Below are positions 1-11,157 of a DNA stretch of 46,348 bases, piece after piece (position 1 is the first letter of the stretch; the number at the start of each line of letters is the position of its first letter). The translations under genes and the position numbers were made by a program. Below the pieces are notes generated by a model, which did not search any database, had not been told where the DNA came from, and saw nothing but the letters and a program-made list of their open reading frames with translations. The stretch comes from Phialocephala subalpina (lineage: Eukaryota > Ascomycota > Leotiomycetes > Helotiales > Mollisiaceae): positions 1-46,348 of the forward strand of contig FJOG01000108.1 of assembly GCA_900073065.1 (NCBI GenBank). Direction: 5' to 3'.

Positions 1-830
1 TTTAATAATAATAATATAATTTCGTATTAAAATTTTTATTTATTTAATTCTTATATTAATATTTAAATATATTTCGATATTATAATAAATTATAATTAAA
101 TTAATAAAAATATTACTTTGTAATTTATTCGAAAAATTTAAGAAAATTATAAGGATAAAAGAAAATAAATAAATCCTTAAAATTAAAAAAGAAATTTCTT
201 TTATTTCTTATATTTTACTAATTATTTTACCGATTATTTATAAATTATTTTGAATTATATTAAATTTTAATCGAATTAAATATTAATATAATTTAAATTA
301 TTTAAATTATTATATTTGGTATTATTAATATCAAATTAAATTAAATTATATAATTTCGAACTTTTGATTCTTTTATTTTATCGCTTATTATTCTTTTTTA
401 AAAAAAATTTCTTTATATAATTTTGATTATAATTTATCAAAAAGAAATAAATATTTTATATATTATTTTATATATAATTAAAATTAAAATCTAAAGTTTA
501 TAAAAGATTATTAAAACTTTTAATTATATAAAAATATTAAAATAAAATTTCCTTAATTTTAATATAAAATTACGTTTTATATAACTCGTTTTTTCCTTTA
601 TATATATATATAAAAGAGTTTTATTCTATTTTTTTTTTAAATATATATTTAATATATATTCAATTATACTTTTTAATAAATATTTATATATAAGAAATAT
701 TAAATAAAATAAACAAATAATAAAGGTATATAAAGAGTTTATTGCTTTTTATCTTTACTTTTAATTCTTTAATTTCAATTATATTTTATTTATTAAGCTC
801 TTATATTTTCTACCTTTGATATTTATTAAT
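1..830. other. AT-rich, RIP-like block (left window edge)
   Basis: This stretch is almost entirely A and T, with stops in every frame and many TA-rich runs such as the TATATATA tract near 600. No coding sequence or terminal repeat can be recognised. In ascomycetes such blocks are usually transposons mutated by repeat-induced point mutation; that origin is inferred here. Base composition returns to normal at about 830-860, shortly before the 3' flank of the farnesyl diphosphate synthase gene. Confidence 0.8.
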
Positions 831-1421
831 ACCAAGTCCTTAACATTAATCTGCTTTTCCATTTCCCTTGCTTAGACGTCCTCAACCTCCAAATTGCCTT
901 TACAGATATATTGCCTGTGCTGCGTGTGACTAAGGTATAAATCATGTATGCCGTAGGATGAAAGTAGTTGAGGACAAGGAAGGCATGGACTGCAAGCACG
1001 ACGGGTATTTACGGAGAGGAAATGCCACATTCCAGCAAGCGGAGGAACTTCATGCAATAAAAGGGTGCTAGGCTTTACCAGAGTTGACTTGATTTGCGGA
1101 TCCCCACAATGCGACAATTCTCGCGATAACTTTAAAGGTCGCCAGTGCCACTTTCAACCAAGAACAAAGAATTAGAGGGGAAGAAAGGGCCTTTTAAGTA
1201 GACAAAACGCAATGCAACGTGCTCACTAATCTACCAGCGTAATAGCAGCATAAACCATAATACGACAGAAAACGTGGTATTATGCATTGTGCAATAAACC
1301 TGCAAGAGCTGATCAATGGGCAGCCAAGACCCCATCACTATTAGTCTAGAGTGCGAAGATTTTCTTTCAAGAGTGCAAAGACAACATGATCTGCAAGCAC
1401 CTAGAACCGCAGCCTTTGCTC
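831..1421. other. intergenic, 3' flank of FPP synthase
   Basis: Composition is normal but I see no gene. The only open frames are short and lack recognisable motifs. The part nearest 1421 should hold the 3' UTR of the minus-strand farnesyl diphosphate synthase mRNA. Confidence 0.5.
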
Positions 1422-2522
1422 TCACTTGCTGCGCTTGTAAATCTTGGCTAGGAAACTCTCGAACACAGTGCGCTTGAGGCCCTCAGACTCATCGACTTCA
1501 GCAATCATCTTTCTGATCTCTCCGACCCGTTTCTCCTCGTAATCCTTGTAGATCTGCTCAAGCTTTAGTTCGTCGAAGAGCTTTTTGACGGCCGCCTCGT
1601 GCGTCTTGTCCTTGCGACCATAGTTCTCCTCAAGCACCTTTCGTTGTTCCGGAGTTGCAATTGCGAGAGCCTGGTTGACAAGCCACGAGCACTTGTTGTC
1701 CATAATATCCGTACCAATCTTGCCAATGTGCTCAGGAAGACCGAAGTTGTCCAAGTAGTCGTCTTGAATTTGGAAGTACTCGCCGAGAGGAATCAGAATA
1801 TTTTCGGCTTGCTTGAGGTTCTTTGGGGTGGCAATGTTTTGGTGATAGAGTGCGAGAGCGACCGGGAGGTAGAATGAGTAGTATGCTGTCTTGTAGATGA
1901 CAATGAATTGATACTTGGTCAAGGAGAAGTTGTCCAAGTCAACCTTGTCCTCCGGCGCGGTGAGCAGATCGCACAATTGGCCAATCTCCGTCTGGAAGGT
2001 GATTTCATGGAACAACTCGACGAGGTCGATATATGAAGGATGTGTGCGGAAGTATTTCTTGAGGAGTGTGTAGATGGCCGACTCTAACATGAATGCATCG
2101 TTGATCGCGATCATGCCAACGTGAGGCTGTCTGTACCAGCATGGCGCACCACGGCGAGTGATGCTGCTATCCATAATATCATCTGAGACTAAGAAGAAGG
2201 CCTGGAGAAGCTCTGTCATCCACCCCAACGTAGCAGCCTGGAAGTATTGCTCTTCGGTGAGAGGAGCTTCGAGAAGCATGGAGACGGAATCGGGTACAGA
2301 CATTCCGCGGTTGCATTTTCCACCAATCGTGTTGGCATTGAGGGACTGAAGGACGCGTGGTCAGATCAAGTGTATTTGTGAAGGAGGAAAGGGTTTTCAT
2401 ACAGCTTTGTACCAGTTGACAAAGTCTTCTGGAAGCTTGTAGTGCTTGGCATGGTCGAGCAAGTCTTCAACCAGCTTGGGGAACACCGATTCGAATTCCT
2501 TGAGGGTAGTTGTCTTCGCCAT
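1422..2522 (-). CDS. erg20: farnesyl diphosphate synthase, two exons
   Basis: This enzyme condenses IPP with DMAPP and then GPP to make farnesyl diphosphate, the branch-point precursor for ergosterol, dolichol, ubiquinone and protein prenylation; it is cytosolic. Exon 1 is 2403-2522 and exon 2 is 1422-2345, with a 57-nt GT-AG intron at 2346-2402, giving 347 aa, the usual fungal length. The start gives [10 protein letters not shown]. Both Asp-rich motifs are present: DDIMD (after AFFLVS) in the first and DDYLD (after GEYFQIQ) in the second. Two Phe residues sit at -4 and -5 before the first motif, the arrangement typical of FPP-producing eukaryotic enzymes, and the GGKCNRG motif follows the splice junction. 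The C-terminus KIYKRSK is also typical. It is divergent from cdc23. Identification is firm; only the UTRs are unseen. Confidence 0.96.
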
Positions 2523-3005
2523 GATTGAATTGAGGCAGAGATGGTCGGTGGAGGGTTGTTGAGGTGTTGGGGAGAGTACGGCAAGAAAGATGGATGGATG
2601 TCTCTGTGGTTTTGATTGCTTTGCCCAAAGCAGTATGAAATAGGTGAGCTTTGAGGCGGTCAAGGTGGTGGGGTGCGGTGTGGAGCGGCAGAATTTGGAA
2701 AGCGCGACTAGGGGCTGTTGGGAAGTCGCGATGGGACCTCGTCGAGACTTTTATACACTCGGCCTCGTACCTCGAATGCAAGTAAACACGCGTCCGTACG
2801 ACACACGAATGGCGACACGAATTGAAAGCGAGATCATTCGTCCGACTTCAACAGCACCTATCCGAGAAAGTAAACAAATCCAACGCGTCACATTGAGGAA
2901 CGGGCCGCACCTTTGGCAGTTGCACGAGCATAAAAAACACCCTCTCAACGCCTTTCTACAGGTTCTTTGAGCTCGAGTGCAGCAGAGACAGGGCCGCAGC
3001 TCAAT
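2523..3005. promoter_or_regulatory. shared divergent promoter, erg20 / cdc23
   Basis: This 483-bp interval separates the two start codons and must carry both 5' UTRs and promoters. On the minus strand a TATAAAAG element lies at 2748-2755, about 225 bp before the erg20 start. No comparable TATA element is obvious for the plus-strand gene. Sharing of regulatory sites is inferred from geometry. Confidence 0.5.
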
Positions 3006-5170
3006 ATGGCGTTAAATGAGCGTGAAACAGCGCAGCTGCGTGCAGCGCTGCAGGATGCCGTGGTGAAATGCTCTGAAAGATGCTTGTACCAGTCTGCGAA
3101 GTGGTATGTACGAACTACAGCTCTGGAGACGTGTTACTGACTTGCTTCGAAGGGCTGCCGAACTATTGACCTCTATACCGACTACGGATAATGCATCAGA
3201 AGCCGAGGACTCGCAGATGACAGAGGTACCTCTCGAGGGGCTACCGCCGATTGTCGTGACAGGGAACCTCGACCCAGAAGAAGCGCAACTGGAAGCCAGG
3301 GAAATTAACCAATACCTGTTGGCCAAGTCTTTCTTCGATTGCCGTGAATATGAACGCTGTGCAGCAGTGTTCTTACCTGACACTGTCCTGTCTGGCATAC
3401 TGTTGACTACTTCTACAAAATTAAACCAAGGAGTGCCAAATTCTAAGGGCAAAGGCAAAGCAAAGGCTACATCCCGCCTCAGTTCATCGACTGCGGCAAG
3501 TCTTCCCAGACTGAGTCAGAAAAGTTTGTTTCTGGCACTGTATGCCAAGTACATGTCCGGGGAGAAGAAGAAAGACGAAGACAGCGAGATGGTCATGGGC
3601 CCACACGATATCGGGAATGTGGTTAACAAGCAATTGGTGACCATCAGTCGCTTCTTGGAAGCGTGGTTCCGAGAACATTCGACAGAGAACGGCGAGGTTA
3701 TTGGGAGCCAGGGATGGCTTGAATACTTGTTGGTGCACGCGCCTTATATGCGGAATTGATCCTGACGCACGAATAGGTACGGAATGGTGCTGGCAAAAGA
3801 TAAAAGCAATGAAGCTGCCATGCAATGGTTGGTCCGGAGCGTCCATATTTACCCCATGAACTGGGGCTGTTGGTTAGAGATGACTTCCTTAATTGGCCGC
3901 GTCGAGGATGTGAGTTGGTTCAGCATTTACCCCTTGCAAGCTAATAATACTTCAGCTCAACCGAATATCACCTCTTCTTCCCCAGAACATTCTATCCTAC
4001 ATATTCCATCTCCACACTTCTTTGGAACTCTACCAGTCAACCCCTTCACTATCGAACTCGCTCAATCAACTCCTATCGATATTTCCCACTAGTCCTTTCC
4101 TCCTCACCTGCCTCGCTCTTCTGGCTTACCATACGAAGGACTTTGTGTCGGCCGACTCGCATTTCAGCAGTCTTCTGGCACTGCATCCCCACCGTCTAGA
4201 CTCCCTGGATCACTATTCCAACATCCTCTATGTCATGAATTTGAGGCCAAAGTTATCATTTCTGGCACATCTATGCTCAACAGTCGATAAGTTCCGACCA
4301 GAGTCATGTGTCGTCATTGGAAATTACTACTCCCTGCTTTCCTCTCACGAGAAAGCAGTGCAGTATTTCAGACGCGCTCTTACATTGGACCGATCTTGCC
4401 TGAGTGCATGGACGCTAATGGGCCACGAGTACATTGAGCTCAAAAACACACATGCAGCGATAGAATCATACCGAAGAGCTGTCGATGTCAACAGAAGGGA
4501 CTATCGAGCCTGGTATGGCTTGGGACAGACGTACGAAGTACTAGAGATGCATGCTTACGCGTTGTGGTACTACAAACGAGCTGCTGGCCTCCGCCCTTGG
4601 GATGGTAAGATGTGGATGGCGGTGGGATCATGTTTACAGAAAATGGGACGCGACCTGGAAGGTATAAAGGCATTGAAGCGAGCCCTCTTGGCTGATAGCT
4701 ACTACGATGCTGGTGTTGGAAGCTCTTTTGGTAGTGGTGCTCGTGATCGAGCAGGGACAATGGATCCTGAGATCCTTCTCCAGATTGCTGGAATGTACGA
4801 GCGATTAGGCGATGATGGTGAGACTAAATCTTACATGGAGATGTGTGTTGCCCAGGAAGAGGGCGCAGCGGATAACTTGGAAGCATCTGTTATCAACATA
4901 CACGCAGACTCGACATCGTCAGATGATGAGTCTCGACCTACTAGGGCGGCGGGTGGAGGTGGAGGAGGCGACACAGGGACTGGAGTTACCGCTGCGACTT
5001 CCAAAGCACGCATGTGGCTTGCAAAGAATGCCATGAAGACCGGAGATTATACTCGGGCCATGCAATTAGCGGGGGAGTTATGTCAGGACGGCGTCGAGGT
5101 CGAGGAAGCAAAAGCTTTGGTTAGGGAGGTTCGAGTCAGGCTGGAGCTTGGAGTTGACGGAAATTCTTAA
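3006..5170 (+). CDS. cdc23: anaphase-promoting complex subunit Cdc23/Apc8, four exons
   Basis: This is a TPR scaffold subunit of the nuclear APC/C ubiquitin ligase, which drives cyclin B and securin destruction. Exons are 3006-3103, 3153-3728, 3777-3909 and 3956-5170, separated by introns of 49, 48 and 46 nt; together they give 673 aa. The N-terminal helices resemble the family (CLYQSAKWAAELL across the first junction). After an acidic low-complexity linker, a WLEYLYGMVLAKD stretch spans the second junction. A tandem TPR array covers about residues 325-515, including GNYYSLLSSHEKAVQYFRRA and AWYGLGQTYEVLEM, the best-conserved Apc8 segment. A Gly-rich insert lies near residue 600. Intron 2 uses a weak donor, GTTGGT, but the frame is restored exactly. 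Family assignment is strong; Apc8 rather than another TPR subunit rests on the central array. Confidence 0.93.
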
Positions 5171-5635
5171 TTTTGAAGCACGAAGCAATGAGCAATGATA
5201 CCCACCTTCAACATCACTCTAGTGACAACAAGACCTTTCGGCGTCTTTTCACATGCTAGAAATTTCGAGGTAGAGTCCGACCGCAAGGTCCCACATTGCT
5301 TGGTGTCGTCTGCTTCAGGTGAAAGTGTGCCTAATAATTTCACCCAGATATCCAGCAGGGTCCGGGGGATCAACTGACATCATTATGGCTAAATTTACTG
5401 CTTCGTTGGAACGGACATTGAGGCCGCTGTGCTGTATAGGCTTCGCCTTCTCGCACCACCAAGACTCTCTACCTTAGAGGTCATCACAAAGATTCAAGTC
5501 ACCGATTGAAATCTTATCAAGGTCAAGCACTCAAACCCAACTTATGTTCTAAGGTGTCCGAGTTTTGGACGACTGGGTTATGGCTCCGAACGCTCAAAGT
5601 GAAAGCGTTCAGAGTTCAGACTGCGGAGCAATGCA
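5171..5635. other. convergent intergenic, cdc23 / cutC
   Basis: This is the 465-bp space between two convergent genes. No coding sequence is supported. It should contain the 3' UTRs of both mRNAs. Confidence 0.5.
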
Positions 5636-6307
5636 TTATTTGACTAAAATTTTCAAGGCCATGACCTCCTCTTTGCTCGCAACCTCACCACCTGCAACAA
5701 TTGCGCTTGAGTGAAATGTTCCTGCCCCTGTGTCTTCCTTCAAGACTTGGAGGTTGGTAGACCTGACTCCACCTCCAACTATCACATCAATACGCCCATT
5801 GGCAGCGTCTACCACCTTCTTCAAAACCTCACTGCCCTCAACAGCGTTCTTTTTCCCACCACTCGTCAGCACAGCTCTAAACCCACACTCGATCAACACA
5901 ACCAATTGCTCCAGCATATCGTCTTCAGCGATCTCATCAAATGCCCGATGAAACGTGCATGGCCTCCCTTTCGCTTTCTCAACCAGATACCGACACCTCT
6001 CAACGTCAACTTTCCCCTCGTCCAGAATGCCGAACACAAAACCATCCGTGCCAGCCTTTATAAACATCCCAAGCTCCTTTTCCATCTGCTGTAACTCCTC
6101 ATTAACATAAACAAAATTCCCACCCCTCGGCCGAATCATCACATTAACAGGAATCTCAACGTTCTTCTTGAGCTCCAAAAAATCAGGCAAAAGCGGCGTC
6201 GTTCCTCCCAATTGCTGATCTTTACAAAGCTCGATTCTATCTGCTCCTGAAGTTTGAGCGATGAGTGCAGATTCGACGTTGAAGCATGCGATTTCAAGGA
6301 GAGGCAT
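5636..6307 (-). CDS. cutC: CutC-family protein (copper homeostasis family), single exon
   Basis: The single exon gives 223 aa with a TIM-barrel layout: it begins MPLLEIACFNVESA, followed by GADRIELCKDQQLGG, IPVNVMIRPRGGNFVY, CTFHRAFDE and VIVGGGVRS. These are the conserved strands and loops of the CutC family (PF03932). CutC was linked to copper tolerance in bacteria and to copper binding in human CUTC; the true substrate in fungi is not settled, so the copper role is family knowledge only. The length is somewhat below the roughly 240-270 aa common in the family, with the shortening at the C-terminus. The protein has no signal peptide and should be cytosolic. It is divergent from the PNPOx-like gene at 6745 and convergent with cdc23. 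Confidence 0.92.
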   Translation of the reverse strand: MPLLEIACFNVESALIAQTSGADRIELCKDQQLGGTTPLLPDFLELKKNVEIPVNVMIRPRGGNFVYVNEELQQMEKELGMFIKAGTDGFVFGILDEGKVDVERCRYLVEKAKGRPCTFHRAFDEIAEDDMLEQLVVLIECGFRAVLTSGGKKNAVEGSEVLKKVVDAANGRIDVIVGGGVRSTNLQVLKEDTGAGTFHSSAIVAGGEVASKEEVMALKILVK

Positions 6308-6744
6308 GATGATTGGTGGTTGTGGTGAAGATGAGCTTCATCTGAGTTATTGGACGATCTGGTGGGGAAAGTGGGGTGGCGGGGTTGTCCGACTTGAAGA
6401 GGAAATCGAAGCCCCTGTTGCACGTGTGTCGGCCTCAAGGCCGATGAAACCAAGTTGGGGCGTTCTGAGACGATAAGGAAGTGTGTAATTCTTGAAGATT
6501 GATAGGAGGATGGAGGGATGGAGGGACGAGAAGTTGAGCTTGTTGGCCTCGATATCGCGTGGACTTGCCGCATGAAGTTTGGGACCCAAAGAAACGAGAC
6601 ATGCACGTAGGGGCGACCCATCGGGAATCTAGGTATAGATATACTTGAGCTCATGCAGCCTTACAAGATAATTGAGATTCGAATCTCAAATTTCCATCCT
6701 CGATAAGCAACGTCTGCATCTCATTCACAAGATCTAAGCCCACC
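6308..6744. promoter_or_regulatory. divergent promoter, cutC / PNPOx-like gene
   Basis: The 437 bp between the two start codons hold both 5' ends. A polypyrimidine and A-rich mix precedes the plus-strand start. No specific operator is recognised. Confidence 0.4.
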
Positions 6745-7827
6745 ATGGTTCGCCATATTCTCGAGTATCCCAAAGAGGTACACAATACTGTGAACAGATA
6801 CAAGCACCAAGGTATTTACTTTCCGCCCTTTCTAAATATATAACGAAACCAATGATCGTGTAGCTGTATATGCTCTGACAACAATCCACACAATAATCAA
6901 TACAAGTCCTGTTCTCCATGTAGGTCAACTTCTCATCATCCTTCAGAAAGCAACACTTCCGATATATTGACCAAATATTGATTCTCACCAAAGGTCTCCT
7001 TCACACCATCCCCAACGGATCCATTCCCCGTAATCCTCCCTCTGATCGGCCAAATGGCCTCCTTCTCTCGTCCCTCCGCCTCTCTCGGTGACTCTCTGGA
7101 CTGCTATTTGCATGGATACGTTTCATCCCGCATAATGAACCTCAGTCGAGCATCCGGCGGCAAAGGTCTCCCCATCTGCATCGCAGCATCCAAAGTCGAC
7201 GGTCTCGGTACATCCGCTCCCTCCCTCCCTCCTCTTCTCTTAGCCTCCTCTAACACCCCAAAAGTCCTAACCCTAACCCCCAACTCCCACAACTACAACT
7301 ACCGCAGCGCCGTCCTCTTCGGCCACGCAACCCTAGTCGAAGACCTTGAAGAAAAACTCTGGGCCATGGAACTCATAACCAACTCCGTTGTTCCTGATCG
7401 ATGGCGCCATACTCGGGTCCCTCCTAACGCGGCTGAGATGCAGAGTACGCAGATTTTGAAGGTGAAGATTGATAGTGGAAGTGCGAAGGTGAGGGAGGGG
7501 GTGCCGAACGATGAGAAGGGGGATTTAGGGGATAAGAATGTTTTGGGTGCTGTTTGGGTATGCATCTCGATGTTTTCTGACGAGGACGAGGGAAAAGAGG
7601 TTGAAGACGAGGAGAGAAAAGCTGACGAGTGGTAGACTGGCGTGTTGCCGTTGTACGAGCAGTTCGGAGAACCAGTCCCTGGTCCGTACAACGAGGTCAG
7701 TGAAGTGCCTGCTCATGTTCTAGTGTACAAGGAGACGACGAACAAGACGAATTTCGAGTATGCGGAGGCTGCTGCTAGAAAGGACGCACCGGTCAAAAAG
7801 AAGGAACCTGGCGAGGAAGAGGATTAG
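6745..7827 (+). CDS. PNPOx-like (FMN-binding split-barrel) flavin-nucleotide-binding protein, four exons
   Basis: Exons are 6745-6811, 6864-6919, 6994-7557 and 7636-7827, joined by GT-AG introns of 52, 74 and 78 nt, giving 292 aa. The start is MVRHILEYPKEV. The core reads SPVLHVSFTPSPTDPFPVIL, then CYLHGYVSSRIMN, GKGLPICIAASKVDG, HNYNYRSAVLFG and ELITNSVVPDRWRH. This is the pattern of fungal members of the pyridoxamine 5'-phosphate oxidase-like / NimA-like split-barrel family (PF12900), which bind FMN or a related flavin. The real substrate is unknown. The last exon supplies a charged Lys/Glu tail. The third intron's acceptor TAG would be an in-frame stop if it were not spliced. A partial relic of the same gene lies at 15213-15365. 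Confidence 0.88.
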
Positions 7828-8108
7828 CCTTGAGGTCTGATAAGGATGACACGGATGTAGAAATGCAGGTATGCTTCGCTCAACCTCACAATGAATTTGA
7901 CTGAATTGAAAACTGCATTCATGGATATCCCCGAATATATCTAACACATGGGCCCTCTGATCCTGTGAGCTCTGATCCTGACTTTTACAAGTAGAAATGA
8001 CACAGTGCCTGCTGTGCACTTCTTGTCGTTATATTCATTGAGCTCTGTATTACTTGAACTCCTATTACTCCTGGCCATTATGAGAAAGTACCACACCTTT
8101 ACCTAGAT

Positions 8109-9716
8109 CTAAAATCTTTGGTAACCGCTATTCGAAGGACCTCGTTGAGGAGATACTGAGCCGCCGAGAGGGAATGATGGACTCCTCGAGAAGTTGTTTG
8201 AGAAATTGGTGTTGCCGCCATAACCTCCAGAGTATGCATTGCCTGCGTCTTGAATCATTCCGCCTTGATTGCCACCGTTCCAGCCTCTTGGGCTCTGAGG
8301 GACAGGGTTAACGATAAAAGGTGTTTGGTGTCTTGAGATGGGACTGACGCTTCTTGTAATCGCGGGACTGTTGACTCTTGACGGAACCTCCTTGACCATG
8401 ACATTAGATGGAAGCTTTGGTAACGTTGGCTCATCCGTAACATATCCTTGGGGAACGTGCGAGCGTCGTGGATCACCCCAACCACCCAAGGCATCCTCGC
8501 CCTGCTTCTCAAAGGCACCCTTATCCCAACCACCAAGTCCCTTCTCGCGAAGTTCCATCTGGTCACGGAATGCCTCCTCGCGCTCCTTCTCGACCTTCGC
8601 GTTGTAGTCCTCGCGTTCCTTGCGACCGGCTCGGCGTTGGCGAATGCAGACGAAAGTGAGGGCAGCAAGGAGAATGGCGGCAGCACCTCCGCTACCAGCG
8701 TAGACCGCGATCTTGGTTGTTGAGGGAAGATTTGACCACTTCTGAGCAAGGGAAAGAGTTGGTGTCTCGGCTTTCACGATCGTCTCGGCGGCGGTAGAGT
8801 TTCCACTGGGAGAAGTGTTAGCTTGCATGGGAATGGTGAAGGAAGCAACGTACGCGATAGCTTTGATGCTCGAGAAGCTTCCAGTCTTATCGGTCCATTG
8901 ATAGGCTGAGCCAGTTGAGAAGTCATTGATTTGTGCGCTCTGAACAACCATGGTATAAGGTCCTTTGGAGTAGTCCGTGAGTCCTCCAGCCCATTCAATC
9001 GTGCCATTGCTGTTCTCGGAGTCTCCACCAGCCCAGATACCAAGTCGAACTGTCATAGGGGTCTGAGGGTAGTTGTAGCCATTATATGCCGCAGCGTATG
9101 GAAGAGTTCGCACGAGGTTCGAGTCGATGTACCATTGCAATTGATCGGATGTCCAATGAACTAGAAGGCGGAGGAATCAGCAATTGTCCTTTGAGGAATA
9201 TTTCCGGTGAATATTACCAGTATAATTATGGAAATTCTCTCGATTATCAGAGCCGCTGGGGTAATAGATAGCTCGATCATAGGAGGTCGTGTTTCCTTTG
9301 CCAAAATAATTGGTCTCGGCGTGCGTGCCATTTCCGCCCAAGAATTCCCAGTCAACTTCATCAAGATCGTCCGACTCTAGTACAATTGACGAGATGATAC
9401 CCTGACCAGAAGCAGCTTTCATGACAACACTGACCGAGCCCCAGAAGATGTAGAATTGAGATTGGATTGTAGGAGAGTCGCCTTTCTTGTTGATGGTGAA
9501 TTCAGTGCCGTTGGTGCCGTAGACGAGGGATCCAGCAGTGATGTTGAACGAGTTCGTGACGGTCTCGGAGGTATTGAAGACGAAATTATGACTGATACCA
9601 AGCGCAGGATCGTTTGGGCAGGTTTCGTTCATAGGATTGCAGGTCGTCCATGTTTGTGCGAATACCGGCGCGACGAGAGCAGCAGCTCCAACAAGGAGTG
9701 ACAGCGACAATTGCAT
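8109..9716 (-). CDS. GH16 Crh-type cell-wall transglycosylase with membrane anchor and cytoplasmic tail, two exons
   Basis: Crh enzymes cross-link chitin to beta-glucan in the fungal wall. Exon 1 is 9218-9716 and exon 2 is 8109-9160, with a 57-nt intron, giving 516 aa. A signal peptide covers residues 1-20 and ends APVFA. The GH16 catalytic motif DEVDWE lies at 119-124, with E120 as predicted nucleophile and E124 as acid/base. The fold continues across the splice into NYTVHWTSDQLQWYID. Several NxS/T sites fit an extracellular domain. Instead of a GPI signal there is a hydrophobic helix at about 317-338 followed by a basic CIRQRRAGRKER stop-transfer and a roughly 175-residue tail rich in Glu/Lys, then Gly, Asn and Ser. 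I see no CBM18 chitin-binding domain. It is convergent with the PNPOx-like gene, with 281 bp between the stops. Confidence 0.9.
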
Positions 9717-9965
9717 GTTGAAGGAGTGTGGATCGAAGAGAAATTAAAGAGTGACTTGCGTGCGATACGCGTTGTGATATGGTTCCTAGACGGATTGAAG
9801 GAGAGTAACGTGCACAAATGCACTTGAAGAGGTCGCCGCGTTCGAAGAGGAACTGGGTGAAGTCACAGCTCACAGATCGAGAGAGACATGCAGAGGAGAG
9901 GGATGGTCGAAGGAGAGCGCTCGGAGCTAATCTCAGATCGGTGGCGCCCTCGCTTGTGTCTCCCA

Positions 9966-10040
9966 CCGCCCAAAGCAGTTAAACTACAGGGGCAGAGATT
10001 AGAAAATTAGAAAAGGGGCGTACCTTGCAGAAGCGCTCAC
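9966..10040. repeat. short dispersed repeat, copy A
   Basis: This block shares ordered segments with two other places in the window. With 41749-41802 it shares the 14-nt CAGGGGCAGAGATT, then TACCTTGCAG, then GCGCTCAC, with indels between them. With 19698-19722 it shares CCGCCCAAAGCAG followed by AAACTA. It lies in the upstream region of the GH16 gene. It could be a decayed small mobile element or a conserved 5' UTR/intron segment. Confidence 0.45.
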
Positions 10041-11157
10041 TCAGAATCATTTCTGTCCATTCATTTCGTTCAAGGCATGAATCTTGAACAACGTCTTGAG
10101 CGTTGCACTGATCACAACATCAAACAGCTGAGCTTCGAGTGTTCGCCGATAGCTGATAAGAGTTTCAGATGAAACAAAAGAGAGTTCAGACGTTACTTCC
10201 CCGGATTTTGTGACGTTATCCCTGGACCCACCGGAGCTTCGACGCGTCGTATTCTCCTTAACCTTATGCTTAAGTCAACTCGATCTTAGCAGCGCTAAAT
10301 GTATGCTTAATCGAGGTGGACTGAGTTGGCTTTCATCTGGTGGATGTACTGCTGGTGTTGTTTGATTCTGTTACGTTGTTGTGTTTCTGTTTCTCTTCAA
10401 TCGTCCAAAAGCTCTGTCCCTGCTGGAAACGATGTTTCGGATGAGCCCAGCGGCAAACATCAATCAATCGGCAAGGAGCGAGCAATCAGCATACCTCCAT
10501 GGCGATGTTTTGGGGATGATTTGCAAATGGACGATCTACAGACCGTCATTGGTTCTACTTCATCTGGACATTCAACCAAGAAATGGTTGCGTCACATGGC
10601 GCTGATCCCCTCTCACTGAAGCCCGTCCATTCTGCCGGATTTGACCCTCGTTTGTTTGATTATCTAGGTCAATCGTAACGGCTTGTCAACTCCAAAGTCA
10701 ACTTTGCTTTTGGACACCAGGTTGGAATTTCGAGGCTCTGCCATTGGTTTTAAGAATATCCACCGAGTGTCTGCCCCTAAGTTCATAAGTACAGAATGTA
10801 GAACACGATTGTCTATGATAGAGCATATTTAGATCTTTGTGGATTCTATTTGGCGCAAGTCGCAAGTCATGCCACCGCTCTGTATATCATATTGGCAAAG
10901 TGCGGGTTGTTTGGGCCGGTTCCTCATGGACAACGAACGGGACTTATTGGGATGCAAATTGCTCTCAACATCCAAGTAAAAGGCGAGTAAAGAGGTCTGA
11001 CGATTATCCATGTCTCTCTTGTCCACTTTTTCTTCTCTCTGCAGAGAGTGCAGGCGAAAAGTCAAGTGGGCCGTGGACTTGGGCAAAAAAAGAGCAGCAT
11101 CCTGGATGCCGGATTTCCTTCAAAGAGCAAAGAAGCAGAGGACCGCGCCTTTGGGAT

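Noticed and set aside
3012..3458. 148-codon minus-strand frame
   Set aside because: Antisense to exon 2 of cdc23, which has clear family similarity. No motifs on the minus strand.
8255..8749. 164-codon frame in the GH16 region
   Set aside because: Same strand but a different frame from the GH16 tail; produced by its biased codon use.
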